Positions 25,993 through 35,183 of a stretch of DNA of 64,000 bases are shown here, in pieces. The stretch lies in assembly GCF_001648175.1 (NCBI RefSeq), contig NZ_CP015243.1:1612001-1676000 (forward strand). Direction: 5' to 3'. Made by a program: the position numbers and the translations under genes. The first letter of the stretch is position 1, and every line of letters begins with the position of its first letter. Below the pieces are notes generated by a model. It was not told where the DNA came from. It did no database searches and saw only the letters and a list, made by a program, of their open reading frames with translations. This stretch comes from Halotalea alkalilenta. GTDB taxonomy: Bacteria > Pseudomonadota > Gammaproteobacteria > Pseudomonadales > Halomonadaceae.

Positions 25993-27588
25993 ATGCGATC
26001 GACGAAGTGGACCTCACCCGCAGTGAAGGGTTGGATACTGGCCGCGGCGCTGGGCGGTGCGATGTTCGCCGGCCACGCTGCCCAGGCGCAGACGGTGACC
26101 GCGGTGATGCAGTCGGGGCTCAGGGTGATGGACCCGATCACCACCACCGCTTTCATGAGCCGTGACCACGGCTACATGATCTACGACACCCTGCTGGGGA
26201 TGGACGAGCACTTCCAGGTCCGGCCGCAGATGGCCGACTGGCAGGTCAGCGACGACGCGCTGGTCTACACCTTCACCCTGCGCGATGGCTTGCAGTGGCA
26301 CGATGGCCAGCCGGTCACCGCCAACGACTGCATCGCCTCGATCAAGCGCTGGGCCTCGGTGGACGCCACCGGCCAGGTGCTGATGACCATGGTGGCGGGG
26401 ATCGAAGCCCTGGACGATCGGCGCTTCGAGGTCCGGCTCGAGGAGCCCACCACCCTGCTGCTCGAGGGCTTGGCCAAACTGAGCTCGCGACCGGCCTTCA
26501 TGATGCCCGAGCGCATCGCCGATACTCCGGCCTCGACGCAGATCACCGAGTATATCGGCTCCGGTCCGTTCAAGTTCGTCACCGCTGAGTTCCAGCCCGG
26601 GGCCAAGGCGGTCTACGAGAAGAATCCCGACTACGTGCCGCGTGATGAGCCATCGAGCTGGACCGCCGGTGGCAAGGTGGTGAAGGTGGATCGCGTCGAG
26701 TGGCTGGCGATGCCCGACCAGATGACTGCGATCAACGCCTTGCAGAGCGGTGATGTCGACTTCATCCAGCAGGTGCCGTTCGATCTGCTGCCGCTGCTCG
26801 AACGGCAGGAGGGGACCGAGGTCGAGGTGCTCGATCAGCTCGGGGCCTGGAGCTACTTCCGCTTCAACCATCTCTACCCGCCGTTTGACGATGCGCGACT
26901 GCGCCAGGCGGCGATGTATGCGGTGAGCCAGCAGGACGTGCTCGATTCGCTGGTCGGCAATCCCGACTACTACCGCACCTGCGCCGCGGTGTTCGGCTGC
27001 GGCAATCCCAACGAGAACGACTATGGCGCCGAGATGGTGATCCCGGCCAACCTCGACCGGGCGCGCGCGCTGCTGGAGGAGGCCCATTACGATGGCACCC
27101 CGGTGGTGCTGCTGCAGCCGACCGATCTCGCCATGCTCGCGCCCCAGCCGGTAGTGATCGCCTCCGCCCTTCGCGCCGCGGGTTTCAACGTCGATATGCG
27201 TCCGATGGACTGGCAGAGCGTAGTGATGCAGCAGAGCAACCAGAATCCGCCGGCGCAGGGCGGCTGGAACCTATTTTCCACCTTTAGCATTCTCGCTACC
27301 AGCGGCGATCCGTTCGGCAATACCACCATCGCCGCCAACGGCCGCGAAGCCTGGGCCGGCTGGCCCGACGTGCCGGAGATAGAAGCGCTGCGTTTGGACT
27401 ACGCCCGCTCCACCGACGCGGCCGAGCGCAAGCAGATCACCGCCGAGATCCAGCGGCTTGCGATCGACCAGGGCGTGGTCGCCCCGCTCGGCCAGTTCCA
27501 GATCCCCGCCGCCTACAGTGACCGACTGAGCGACGTGCCTCATGCCCCGGTCACGATATTCTGGGGTATGGGCAAATCGGAAGAGTAG
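25993..27588 (+). CDS. Periplasmic solute-binding protein, family 5 (peptide/opine type)
   Basis: 531 aa with a Sec signal peptide (hydrophobic about 13-27, cleavage near AAQA-32). The SBP_bac_5 fold is clear: VYTFTLRDGLQWHDGQPVTA, YIGSGPFKFV, FRFNHLYPPFDDARLRQA. Family members deliver peptides, opines, nickel or glutathione to ABC importers. No permease or ATPase gene lies in the operon or elsewhere in the window, so it must borrow another importer or act as a sensor. AAGGATAACAATC precedes the ATG. Confidence 0.92.
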   Translation: MRSTKWTSPAVKGWILAAALGGAMFAGHAAQAQTVTAVMQSGLRVMDPITTTAFMSRDHGYMIYDTLLGMDEHFQVRPQMADWQVSDDALVYTFTLRDGLQWHDGQPVTANDCIASIKRWASVDATGQVLMTMVAGIEALDDRRFEVRLEEPTTLLLEGLAKLSSRPAFMMPERIADTPASTQITEYIGSGPFKFVTAEFQPGAKAVYEKNPDYVPRDEPSSWTAGGKVVKVDRVEWLAMPDQMTAINALQSGDVDFIQQVPFDLLPLLERQEGTEVEVLDQLGAWSYFRFNHLYPPFDDARLRQAAMYAVSQQDVLDSLVGNPDYYRTCAAVFGCGNPNENDYGAEMVIPANLDRARALLEEAHYDGTPVVLLQPTDLAMLAPQPVVIASALRAAGFNVDMRPMDWQSVVMQQSNQNPPAQGGWNLFSTFSILATSGDPFGNTTIAANGREAWAGWPDVPEIEALRLDYARSTDAAERKQITAEIQRLAIDQGVVAPLGQFQIPAAYSDRLSDVPHAPVTIFWGMGKSEE

Positions 27589-27628
27589 GTCACAACTGCG
27601 CATGGCCACTTATCCAATGGCGGCCTAC

Positions 27629-29200
27629 CTATTGGCGATGCCCGCTCTCCAGCCGGCCGTCGAATAGTTCGCAGAAGGCGCGGTAGCGCGCTTCGTGAAG
27701 CGCGCGCGTTGCCGGATCGGGTTCGAGTACGTGCTCACCAGGGGCAAGATCGCGGGCGACGGCGAGCAGGTCGCCGCCGCGCGTCGGTGCCATGGCGGCC
27801 ACGGCCGCTCCCAGCAACACGGGTTCTGGTGCTTCGGAGAGCACTACTCGGCATCCGGTGCCATCGGCATAGAGCTTGCGTAGCAGCGGCGAGCGGTTGT
27901 GTCCGCCACTCAAGTGAAGGGTGTCGATGGCATAGCCATAGTGGTTCATACGTTCGATGATCGCGCGGGTGCCGTAAACCAGTGCGGTTGCCGCAGCCCA
28001 ATACACCTTGATGAAACTCTCCCGCGGTGACTCCAGGGTGAGGCCGACGATGGCACCGCGTATCTGCGGGTCGGCCAGTGGCGAGCGGTTACCGATGAAG
28101 TCCGGGCGCAGGTGAATGTCGGGGGCGGGGTCGCCGCTTTCCAGACGTTCCAGCAGTAGCTCCGAGAGCGCGCCGTGCGGGTCGTCGCCGAACTCACTGC
28201 CGGCGCTGAACAGCGCAACGATATGATCGAGCAGCGCGCCAGAGAGGCTCTGACCGCCTTCGTTGGCGACGAAGCCTTCGCACAGCGCGCCGGGATAGGG
28301 GCCCCATACGCCCGGTATTTCGCAACGCTCGGGATGGGCGCCGATATGACAGGTCGAGGTGCCAGCGATGATCGCCAAGCGGTGCGCCGCATCGCGATCG
28401 AGGCTGCGCCCCAGGGTGCCCATCGCACCGGCGTAGGCGTCGATCATACCCACCGCGAACAGGCACCCGGTCGAGAGGCCGAGATCCGCAGCGGCCCGCT
28501 CGCTCAGATGGCCCAGCGGTTCGCCCACGGCTGCGGCATCTTCGCCGAGCCCGGCGCGCTCGATCACGTCGGCCATGTCGACACGCGCGAGGAAGTCTTG
28601 GTCCCAGCCGTGGCCCGGACGCGGGTCGAAGGTCCATTTGCACGCCAGCATGCACACCGAACGCCGGTCGATCCCGGTGCAGTGGTAGCCGAGCCAGTCA
28701 CCTAGGTCGGCGGCATAGCCGATCCGTGCGTAGAGCTCCGGCCGCTGGCGTTTGAGCCACATCAGCTTGGGTATTTGCATCTCTGGCGACATCACGCCGC
28801 CGAGGTTGTCGAGCGGTGCACCGCCGGTAGCGGTGCACTCGGCCGCCTCCTTCGTCGCGCGATGGTCCATCCATACGATGATGTTCCACATCTCATCGCC
28901 CGCGGAAAGCGTCAGCGGCGCCCGCGCATGATCCAACAGCACCAGCGAGCAGGTCGCACTCACCGACATACTGGCCACGGCGGCGGGCTCGACGCCCGCT
29001 TGTGCCACGGCGCGGCGGGTCGAGTCGCAGATTGCCCGCCAGATGTCGGTGGTGCTCTGTTCGACATGATGGTCGAAGGGACGGTGCTGGGCGATCGGCG
29101 CCTTGGCTTCGCCGAGAAGTACGCCATGGTCGTCGAAGACGCCCACGCGGGCGCTGCCGGTGCCGATGTCGACGCTGAGAAAGCAAGTTGGTCGGGTCAT
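27629..29200 (-). CDS. FGGY-family pentulose kinase (D-ribulokinase type)
   Basis: 523 aa FGGY kinase: ATP-domain motif VDIGTGSARVGVFDD (residues 10-24), NIIVWMDHRA, GGVMSPEMQIPKLMWLK, and the C-terminal LSGGHNRSPLL nucleotide loop. TCSLV (residues 83-87) is, as I recall, the signature of the D-ribulokinases related to human FGGY and yeast YDR109C, and differs from AraB and XylB. Expected reaction: D-ribulose plus ATP to D-ribulose 5-phosphate. Start ATG 29200. It is the last gene of a five-gene minus-strand operon, 11 bp after a permease gene. Confidence 0.87.
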   Translation of the reverse strand: MTRPTCFLSVDIGTGSARVGVFDDHGVLLGEAKAPIAQHRPFDHHVEQSTTDIWRAICDSTRRAVAQAGVEPAAVASMSVSATCSLVLLDHARAPLTLSAGDEMWNIIVWMDHRATKEAAECTATGGAPLDNLGGVMSPEMQIPKLMWLKRQRPELYARIGYAADLGDWLGYHCTGIDRRSVCMLACKWTFDPRPGHGWDQDFLARVDMADVIERAGLGEDAAAVGEPLGHLSERAAADLGLSTGCLFAVGMIDAYAGAMGTLGRSLDRDAAHRLAIIAGTSTCHIGAHPERCEIPGVWGPYPGALCEGFVANEGGQSLSGALLDHIVALFSAGSEFGDDPHGALSELLLERLESGDPAPDIHLRPDFIGNRSPLADPQIRGAIVGLTLESPRESFIKVYWAAATALVYGTRAIIERMNHYGYAIDTLHLSGGHNRSPLLRKLYADGTGCRVVLSEAPEPVLLGAAVAAMAPTRGGDLLAVARDLAPGEHVLEPDPATRALHEARYRAFCELFDGRLESGHRQ

Positions 29201-29211
29201 GTTCGAGCTGC

Positions 29212-30195
29212 TCACGATCGTTTGAGGAAGGGCATGCGCAGCGTCATGACGACGATCAGAAACGCACCCCAGACGGCGATGGCGAGATGCTGGCTGGCAC
29301 CCATCAGGTTCATGCCAGAAGCGATCACCTGGAGACTCATCAAGCCAAGCACCAGAGGCAATACGCGCCCGAAGCCACCGAACGGGTTGGCGCCGGCAAG
29401 GAAGCAGGCGAGCACCGTTATCAGTAGATAGCTCTCCCCGTGGCCCACCCGCACTGAGTTGAAACGCGCCAGCATCACCATGCCGGCGATCGCCGCCAGC
29501 AGCCCCGAGATCGTGTAGAGCGTGATCAGCACGCGGCGTACGTTGACGCCCGAATACTCGGTGGCGCGCAGATTGGAGCCGACCATGTGGATCGAAAAAC
29601 CAGTGCGGGTGAACTGCATGAAATAGGCCAGCGCGGCCGCGGCGAGTAGAAAGACCAGAATGGGAACCGGGATGCCCATCACGCTGCCGCCGCCAATCCA
29701 TTGAAAGCTTGCCGGCATGCCGGAAATGCCGCCGCCTCGGGTGAGGAATTCTCCCAGCCCTTGGAGGAAGATCATCACGCCGAGGGAGACGAGGATCGGG
29801 TGCGCGCCGACCCGGGCGACGATGACACCGATCAGAAAACCCGCCGCGGCGCCTACGGCGAGTCCGGCGCCGACGCTCACGACGAGGCCTAGCGCCCCGG
29901 CATCACCGAGCGCATTCTGAACCAGCCAGGCCGTCGTCAGCCCGGCGATATTGGCGGTGAAGGTGACCGCCAGATTGAGTCCGCCTGAGATGATCGGCAG
30001 CAGCATCGCCAGTGACAACAGACCCAGCTCGGGAAGCTGCACGGCCATCGATCGGATGTTGGCACCGCTCAGAAAGCCCGGCGCCATCACGGTGAAGAAG
30101 CCGAAACTCGCGGCCAGCAGCAGCGCCATGACGCCGATCTCGAGCGTGTCGGTACTCAGGCGTAGGCTCCGGCGGGCGGATGATGCGATGGTCAT
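29212..30195 (-). CDS. Ribose-type ABC permease (second)
   Basis: 327 aa, 8-10 hydrophobic segments, BPD_transp_2 family (RbsC-like), with ISGGLNLAVTFTANIAGLTT and the late segment LACFLAGANPFGGFGRVLPL. Its start overlaps the end of the preceding permease by 4 bp, so the two are coupled and likely form a heterodimeric channel. It imports the sugar captured by the binding protein at 32749. Confidence 0.92.
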   Translation of the reverse strand: MTIASSARRSLRLSTDTLEIGVMALLLAASFGFFTVMAPGFLSGANIRSMAVQLPELGLLSLAMLLPIISGGLNLAVTFTANIAGLTTAWLVQNALGDAGALGLVVSVGAGLAVGAAAGFLIGVIVARVGAHPILVSLGVMIFLQGLGEFLTRGGGISGMPASFQWIGGGSVMGIPVPILVFLLAAAALAYFMQFTRTGFSIHMVGSNLRATEYSGVNVRRVLITLYTISGLLAAIAGMVMLARFNSVRVGHGESYLLITVLACFLAGANPFGGFGRVLPLVLGLMSLQVIASGMNLMGASQHLAIAVWGAFLIVVMTLRMPFLKRS

Positions 30196-31181
30196 GAGCG
30201 GGCCTCCCTGGCCATTGCGCGCTGGGGCAGCAGTTTGTCGAGATTGCTACAGGTGATCGCGGCGAGAATGATGAAGCCGACGATCATGCGGAAGGCGTAG
30301 GGTGTCACGCCGAGCAGGTTGAGCCCGTTCTGTACCACGGCGAGCAACAGCACCCCTAGCAGTGCGCCAGTGACAGAACCGCGGCCGCCGCCCAGCGTCG
30401 CGCCCCCCAGCACCACCGCGGCGAGAATCGGCAGCTCTTGGCCGATCAGCGCGTTGGGCACGACTTCCTGCACGATATGCGCCTGCATCAGTCCGGCGAC
30501 CCCGGCGCACATGCCCAGCCAGCCGTAGGCAAAGGCGTGGATCAGGCCGACTCGGACGCCGGAGCGCCTGGCCGCCTCGGGACTGGAGCCGAAGCCATAG
30601 ATGGCGCGACCGAAACCGGTGCGGGTGAGAATGAAGCCGGTGGTCAGGCTGATCACCACCATCACGGCGACCGGTAGATAGAGCGTGGCGCTACCGCGAG
30701 TGGCGGGCAGGTCGATCAGCGGTACCGCGTAATAGAGCCAGTCGGGAACGTCATAGATCGATACGCCGCCGGTGAAGACCATCAGCAGGCCGAAGTAGAG
30801 ATTGAAGGTGGCGATGGTGACGATGATCGAAACGATGCGAAAACGGTAGATCAGCAAAGCGTTGAACAGCCCGAGCAGGGTGCCTATGGCCATCGACAGC
30901 GCGATGCCGAACAACCAGTTGCCGCCGCCGAGTGATATGAGCAGCGTCATCGCCGCGTACTGCACTACCGAGGCCGCGACGGCGAAGGAGATATCGATGC
31001 CACCGGCTATCAGCACCACCACCAGTCCGGCGGCGAAGATCATATTCACCGATTGGTTGTTGAGCAGGTCGAACAGGTTTTGAACCGTCAGAAAGTTTTC
31101 CGTGGTCAAGCTCAGCACGACACCAAGCCCCAGGATGAGGAGTGCCAGCACGCCTTCGGTACCGAGGTGAAACTTACGCAT
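30192..31181 (-). CDS. Ribose-type ABC permease (first)
   Basis: 329 aa BPD_transp_2 permease, RbsC/LsrC-like. Typical segments are VVVLIAGGIDISFAVAASVV and AAVVLGGATLGGGRGSVTGA, the EAA-like coupling loop that contacts the ATPase. It overlaps the ATPase gene by 8 bp and the second permease gene by 4 bp. Paired non-identical permeases are usual in rhamnose, AI-2 and pentitol importers of this class. Confidence 0.92.
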   Translation of the reverse strand: MRKFHLGTEGVLALLILGLGVVLSLTTENFLTVQNLFDLLNNQSVNMIFAAGLVVVLIAGGIDISFAVAASVVQYAAMTLLISLGGGNWLFGIALSMAIGTLLGLFNALLIYRFRIVSIIVTIATFNLYFGLLMVFTGGVSIYDVPDWLYYAVPLIDLPATRGSATLYLPVAVMVVISLTTGFILTRTGFGRAIYGFGSSPEAARRSGVRVGLIHAFAYGWLGMCAGVAGLMQAHIVQEVVPNALIGQELPILAAVVLGGATLGGGRGSVTGALLGVLLLAVVQNGLNLLGVTPYAFRMIVGFIILAAITCSNLDKLLPQRAMAREARS

Positions 31182-32682
31182 TGATGATCTCCTCGAGCGA
31201 CTCCTCAGTGGTGTCCGCCGGTATGAGCTCCTGGCTCACCCGGCCCTCGTGCAGCACGATGACCCGGTCGGCGTTCATCCAGATCTCACCGGCCTCATCG
31301 GAAATCAGGATGATCGCCATGCCATCGTCGGCCAGCTGCCGGATGATCTCGAAAATGCCGGCCTTGGCGCCGATGTCCACGCCCACGGTCGGGCAATCGA
31401 GGATCAATACTTTGGGGTTGGTCGCCAGCCACTTGGCGATTACCACCCGCTGCTGATTGCCACCGGAGAGCGACGACACCGCAAGCTCCGCGTCGCTGAC
31501 TTTCGTCCCCAGGCGGCGAATCCATTCGGCGGTGAGCGCTCGAACCCGCGAAGGGGAAAGAAAGCCTCTGGGCTTTTCCAGTTCGCCGAGCACGGTAACG
31601 GCGGTGTTCATGTTGATCGACTGGCTTTGCACCAGTCCCAGATTGAGGCGGTCTTCGGAGACATAGGCGATACCGTGGCGGATCGCATCCCGATTGGAGC
31701 GTAGCGTCAGCCGCTTGCCGTGCATGCGCATCTCGCCTGCGGTGGGCTGGGTCATCCCGAAGATGACATGTGCGAGTTCCGTGCGCCCTGCGCCGAGCAG
31801 CCCGGTGAGGCCAAGGATTTCACCGCGGTTGAGGGTCAGCGAGACGTCTTCGAACTCGCCGCGGCGGCTCAGGCCCCGGAGCTCCAGCACCGGCTCGCCA
31901 GAGGGAGCGGTCTGTCGCGGGACGAGATTCAGCTCCTGCCCCGTCATCAGCTGCGAGAGCCGCGCCTGGGTCATTCCTTCGGTGGGGTAGGTGCCTACCA
32001 GCTTACCGTTACGCAGTACGGTGACCCGCTGACAGACCGCCAGAACCTCGGCCAGGCGGTGGCTTACGAAGACGATGGAGATACCCTGGGCGGAGAGCGC
32101 CCGGGTGAGGTCGAGCAAGGTGCGGACCTCATTGCGGGTCAGCGAGGCAGTGGGCTCGTCCATGAAAATGATTCGCGCGCCGGCGCGTATTACGCGGGCG
32201 ATCGCCACCAGCTGGCGCCGGGCGATGGAGAGCTCCTCGACCCGCGTGTCGGGGTCGAGTTCGACCCCAAGGCGTTCGATGACCTCGCGCGCCTGCTGGC
32301 GGGCGGCGCGATAGGAAAGCGGGCGCATCGGATTCGCCACATAGTCGTCGAAGACGATGTTCTCGGCCACGCTCAGGTGGGCGAAAAGCGCCAGATCCTG
32401 CCAGATCACGTGAATGCCCCGGGCCCGGGCCTCCCGGGGGGTAATGTGGCTGATGGTCGTGTCGTCGCCTGCGTCGGTACCGTCGCCGAAAGAGAATACC
32501 GCCCCCGCCTCGGGTGTATAGACGCCGTTGAGGATCTTGATCAGGGTACTCTTGCCGCAGCCGTTCTCGCCGGCGAGGCAAAGCACCTCGCCGCGACGCA
32601 GTTCGAACGAGACATCGTCCAGCACGCGACTATGGCCGAAGATTTTATTGACGTGGTCCGCCCGTAATGCGAGGTCGCCCAT
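31174..32682 (-). CDS. Ribose-type ABC transporter ATPase (RbsA-like, two domains)
   Basis: 502 aa with two ABC cassettes. N-half: Walker A GENGCGKST, Walker B IIFMDEPTASLT. C-half: degenerate Walker A GLLGAGRTE, signature LSGGNQQRVVIAKW and Walker B LILDCPTVGVD, where Cys stands for the catalytic Glu as in many RbsA proteins. Start ATG 32682 after GGGAGAGAACG; the frame extension to 32706 is unlikely. It powers uptake through the two downstream permeases. Confidence 0.93.
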   Translation of the reverse strand: MGDLALRADHVNKIFGHSRVLDDVSFELRRGEVLCLAGENGCGKSTLIKILNGVYTPEAGAVFSFGDGTDAGDDTTISHITPREARARGIHVIWQDLALFAHLSVAENIVFDDYVANPMRPLSYRAARQQAREVIERLGVELDPDTRVEELSIARRQLVAIARVIRAGARIIFMDEPTASLTRNEVRTLLDLTRALSAQGISIVFVSHRLAEVLAVCQRVTVLRNGKLVGTYPTEGMTQARLSQLMTGQELNLVPRQTAPSGEPVLELRGLSRRGEFEDVSLTLNRGEILGLTGLLGAGRTELAHVIFGMTQPTAGEMRMHGKRLTLRSNRDAIRHGIAYVSEDRLNLGLVQSQSINMNTAVTVLGELEKPRGFLSPSRVRALTAEWIRRLGTKVSDAELAVSSLSGGNQQRVVIAKWLATNPKVLILDCPTVGVDIGAKAGIFEIIRQLADDGMAIILISDEAGEIWMNADRVIVLHEGRVSQELIPADTTEESLEEIINA

Positions 32683-32748
32683 CGTTCTCTCCCAAAAAGA
32701 AGGCAAGACGAAGAAAAGTCACGTGCGGTGAAGGAGCGCGTGGTCGAA

Positions 32749-33726
32749 TCAGAGGCCGAGTTCGGCCAGCTCGTCGATCGTCTCCTCGTTCAGCGCCAGC
32801 GGCTTCGAGGCGAAGATGGTGTGGCCGTCGAGTTCGATGGTGCCCAGTACCGGCAGATCGTCGCCGTCGGCGATTTCCCCGCCTTCGTAGAGCCGGTTGC
32901 CGAGGGCGACGAATGCCTTGCCCGCTTCCAGCGGATTCCATTGAAAACCGCCGGTGATCACGCCTTCATGGACGAGCCGGCGCCCCTGGCCTGGGGAGAA
33001 GAGGCCCATCACTTTGATCTCGCCGGCCATGCCGCGCTCCCGTACCGCGCGAGCGGCACCGATGGTGCCCTGGCTGCCGAAGGACATGATGCCGGCCAGG
33101 TCGGAGTGCGCGCGGATCAAATCGAGCGTGGTGTTACGGCTGTCGTCGACGCTTTCGGCCACACCGAAGCGGCTGGAGGCTTGCCTCATCTCCGGGCAGT
33201 GCTCGGAAAGCCAGTTCACGGCTGCATCGGCCCAGGCATTGTGCGCAGGTACGCTGAGGCCGCCGACATAGACCGCGTACGAGCCTTCGCAACCGGTGGT
33301 GTCAGCGAGCAGTTTGGCGTGTTCCTCGCCTAGCTGCTGGGCTGAAATCATCTCGAAGTCGTAGTCGACGTTTTCCGATTCCGGACTCTCGTGAGTCAGC
33401 ACGATGATCCCTTGGTCGCGGGCTTTCTTGAGTACCGGTTCGAGCACCTGGCGGTCGTTGGGTACGACACCGATCACATCGACTCCGCGAGCGATCAAAT
33501 CCTCGATCGCGCGCACCTGCAAAGCTGGGTCGGCACTGGTCGGGCCGATCATGTAGGCATTGATGCCGAGCGCCTCGCCCTGTTCTCTGATGCCCTGTTC
33601 CATGGCATTGAACCATGGGATACCGCCGACCTTTGCGACCACGGCGACGGTCGGTTTGTCCTGGGCGTGAGCGGTGGCGCCGAACGTTGCGGCGAGCGCG
33701 GCGACTATCAAGATCGAGCGTTTCAT
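32749..33726 (-). CDS. Periplasmic sugar-binding protein (RbsB/LsrB-like)
   Basis: 325 aa with a signal peptide (MKRSILIVAALAATFGATAH, cleavage near AHA-22). Peripla_BP_4 fold: VGGIPWFNAMEQGIREQGEA and DPALQVRAIEDLIARGVDVI resemble LsrB/RhaS-type proteins for AI-2 or rhamnose. The ligand is better inferred from the operon kinase (D-ribulose or a related ketose). Two ATGs are adjacent (33729, 33726); AGGGGG is better spaced for the second. First gene of the operon, divergent from lacI. Confidence 0.9.
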   Translation of the reverse strand: MKRSILIVAALAATFGATAHAQDKPTVAVVAKVGGIPWFNAMEQGIREQGEALGINAYMIGPTSADPALQVRAIEDLIARGVDVIGVVPNDRQVLEPVLKKARDQGIIVLTHESPESENVDYDFEMISAQQLGEEHAKLLADTTGCEGSYAVYVGGLSVPAHNAWADAAVNWLSEHCPEMRQASSRFGVAESVDDSRNTTLDLIRAHSDLAGIMSFGSQGTIGAARAVRERGMAGEIKVMGLFSPGQGRRLVHEGVITGGFQWNPLEAGKAFVALGNRLYEGGEIADGDDLPVLGTIELDGHTIFASKPLALNEETIDELAELGL

Positions 33727-33789
33727 CATGTCCCCCTGAGTACCGGTGATTGGCGGTGGTGGTGTAGCCGACCACGGCGTTGGCGGTGT

Positions 33790-33807
33790 TGCACAATCGG
33801 TTGTGCA
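33790..33807. promoter_or_regulatory. LacI-type operator
   Basis: TGCACAA-TCGG-TTGTGCA: exact 7-bp inverted arms around a central CG, the classic form of LacI/GalR sites. It lies in the 144-bp spacer between the sugar importer operon (minus) and the LacI-family gene (plus), 64 bp upstream of each start, so one bound dimer could repress both. Confidence 0.75.
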
Positions 33808-33870
33808 TTTTTGTTTTTCTTCTCCCTGCGATGCAATGCTACTTTTGCCTCGTACTCTGAGGAGGTGTTC

Positions 33871-34884
33871 GTGTCCGACGACAATTCGAAACGGCTGACG
33901 ATCTACGATCTGGCCCAACTCGCGCAGTCTTCCCCGAGTACCGTCAGCGCTGTGCTGAACGGCACTTGGCAGCAGCGCCGTATCAGTCACAAACTCGCCG
34001 ATCGCATCCTTGCGCTTGCGCATGCCGAGGGGTACTCGATCAACATGCAGGCGAGGGCGCTGCGGCGTGAACGCTCGGGTATCGTCGGCATGATCGTGCC
34101 GATGTACGACAACCGCTATTTCAGTTCGATTGCCCAGGATTTCGAAGCCGAGGCGAGGCGTCGCGGCCTGTTCACCATCGTCTCGTGCACCAACCGCGAT
34201 CCGGAACAAGAGCGCGAAGCGGCGCGAATGATGCTCGCCTATCGCGTGGAGCATCTGGTCTGCACCGGGGCGACCGCACCCGACGCGATCGCTGAGATGT
34301 GCGCCGCGGCCGGCGTTCCCTGTCTGAACCTCGACCTGCCGGGAACACGGGCACCCTCGGTCATTTCCGCCAACCGTGAAGGGGCGCTTCGGCTGACGCT
34401 GGCGATTCTCGATCGCTTGGCAGCCGCAGGACAGCCAGAGCAACCTGTCCTTTTCATCGGCGGGCGTAGCGAAGACCACAATACTCGGGAGCGAGTGATG
34501 GGTTTTCGGCAGGCCAGGCGTTCGCGCGGCCTCGATACCAGCGAGACGGACGTGTTGGTTTGCGGCTACGAAGCGGACCGGGCGCAGGTGGCGTTCCAGG
34601 ACTACGTGGAGCGCCTCGGTGGTCCGCCTGGTGCACTCTTCATCAATTCGACGATTTCGCTGGAGGGGATCGTCCGATGGCTTCGCCTGCGAGGTTACGA
34701 CCTCGATGCCATCGTCCTCGGATGTTTCGACTGGGACCCTCTCGCGGCGGCTTTTCACCCGCGCCTGATGATGGCGCGCCAAGACGTTCCGGCGATGATC
34801 GAGCGGGTTTTCGAGTTGATCGATGAGCCGGCCAAGGCCCGCAACCGCCTGGTGGAGGTCTTGCCGAAGCTGATTGGCGTCTGA
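33871..34884 (+). CDS. LacI-family regulator of the sugar operon
   Basis: 337 aa: HTH with LTIYDLAQLAQSSPSTVSAV and the hinge INMQARALRRERSG, followed by a periplasmic-binding-protein-like effector domain. GTG 33871 is chosen because GAGGAGGT lies just upstream; the open frame further upstream overlaps the importer gene. It is divergent from the importer operon and probably binds 33790-33807 until the imported sugar or its phosphate releases it. Confidence 0.9.
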   Translation: MSDDNSKRLTIYDLAQLAQSSPSTVSAVLNGTWQQRRISHKLADRILALAHAEGYSINMQARALRRERSGIVGMIVPMYDNRYFSSIAQDFEAEARRRGLFTIVSCTNRDPEQEREAARMMLAYRVEHLVCTGATAPDAIAEMCAAAGVPCLNLDLPGTRAPSVISANREGALRLTLAILDRLAAAGQPEQPVLFIGGRSEDHNTRERVMGFRQARRSRGLDTSETDVLVCGYEADRAQVAFQDYVERLGGPPGALFINSTISLEGIVRWLRLRGYDLDAIVLGCFDWDPLAAAFHPRLMMARQDVPAMIERVFELIDEPAKARNRLVEVLPKLIGV

Positions 34885-35183
34885 TCCTTTGGCGGCCAGG
34901 CGCTAAGGTGGATGGCGCACATTCCCCAAGGCTTGCCGCAGCCGGATTGGCGAGGGGCCCGCGTTGCCGGTGGGCGCATGCTCCCTGCGTGACCATGCCG
35001 GCGCCGGGTGCTCCGGCGTGCCGCAGCCATCGAATCGGCGGCTGGGCCTTGGGGGAGGAGATGACCCAAGAGGTAATGGATCTTCGCTGGGAAGTCTCTA
35101 TCGTGATCGATATGGACACTCACGCCATCGCGGTCGGCGAGCTGGTTCTCGAATGGCACCGCCCCTGAAGAAGGAGATCCCTG
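34885..35183. other. Gap (about 300 bp), at most a tiny ORF
   Basis: A 35-codon plus-strand frame (ATG 35061 to TGA 35168, with LRWEVSIVIDMDTHAIAVGE) looks protein-like but has poor spacing to its GGGGGAGG. It may be the tail of a lost gene. Otherwise nothing recognisable. Confidence 0.3.

Noticed and set aside
27629..33726. AI-2 (Lsr) uptake and kinase operon
   Set aside because: The importer looks partly Lsr-like, but the kinase has the TCSLV D-ribulokinase motif, and lsrR, lsrF and lsrG are absent. A ketose system is the better reading.
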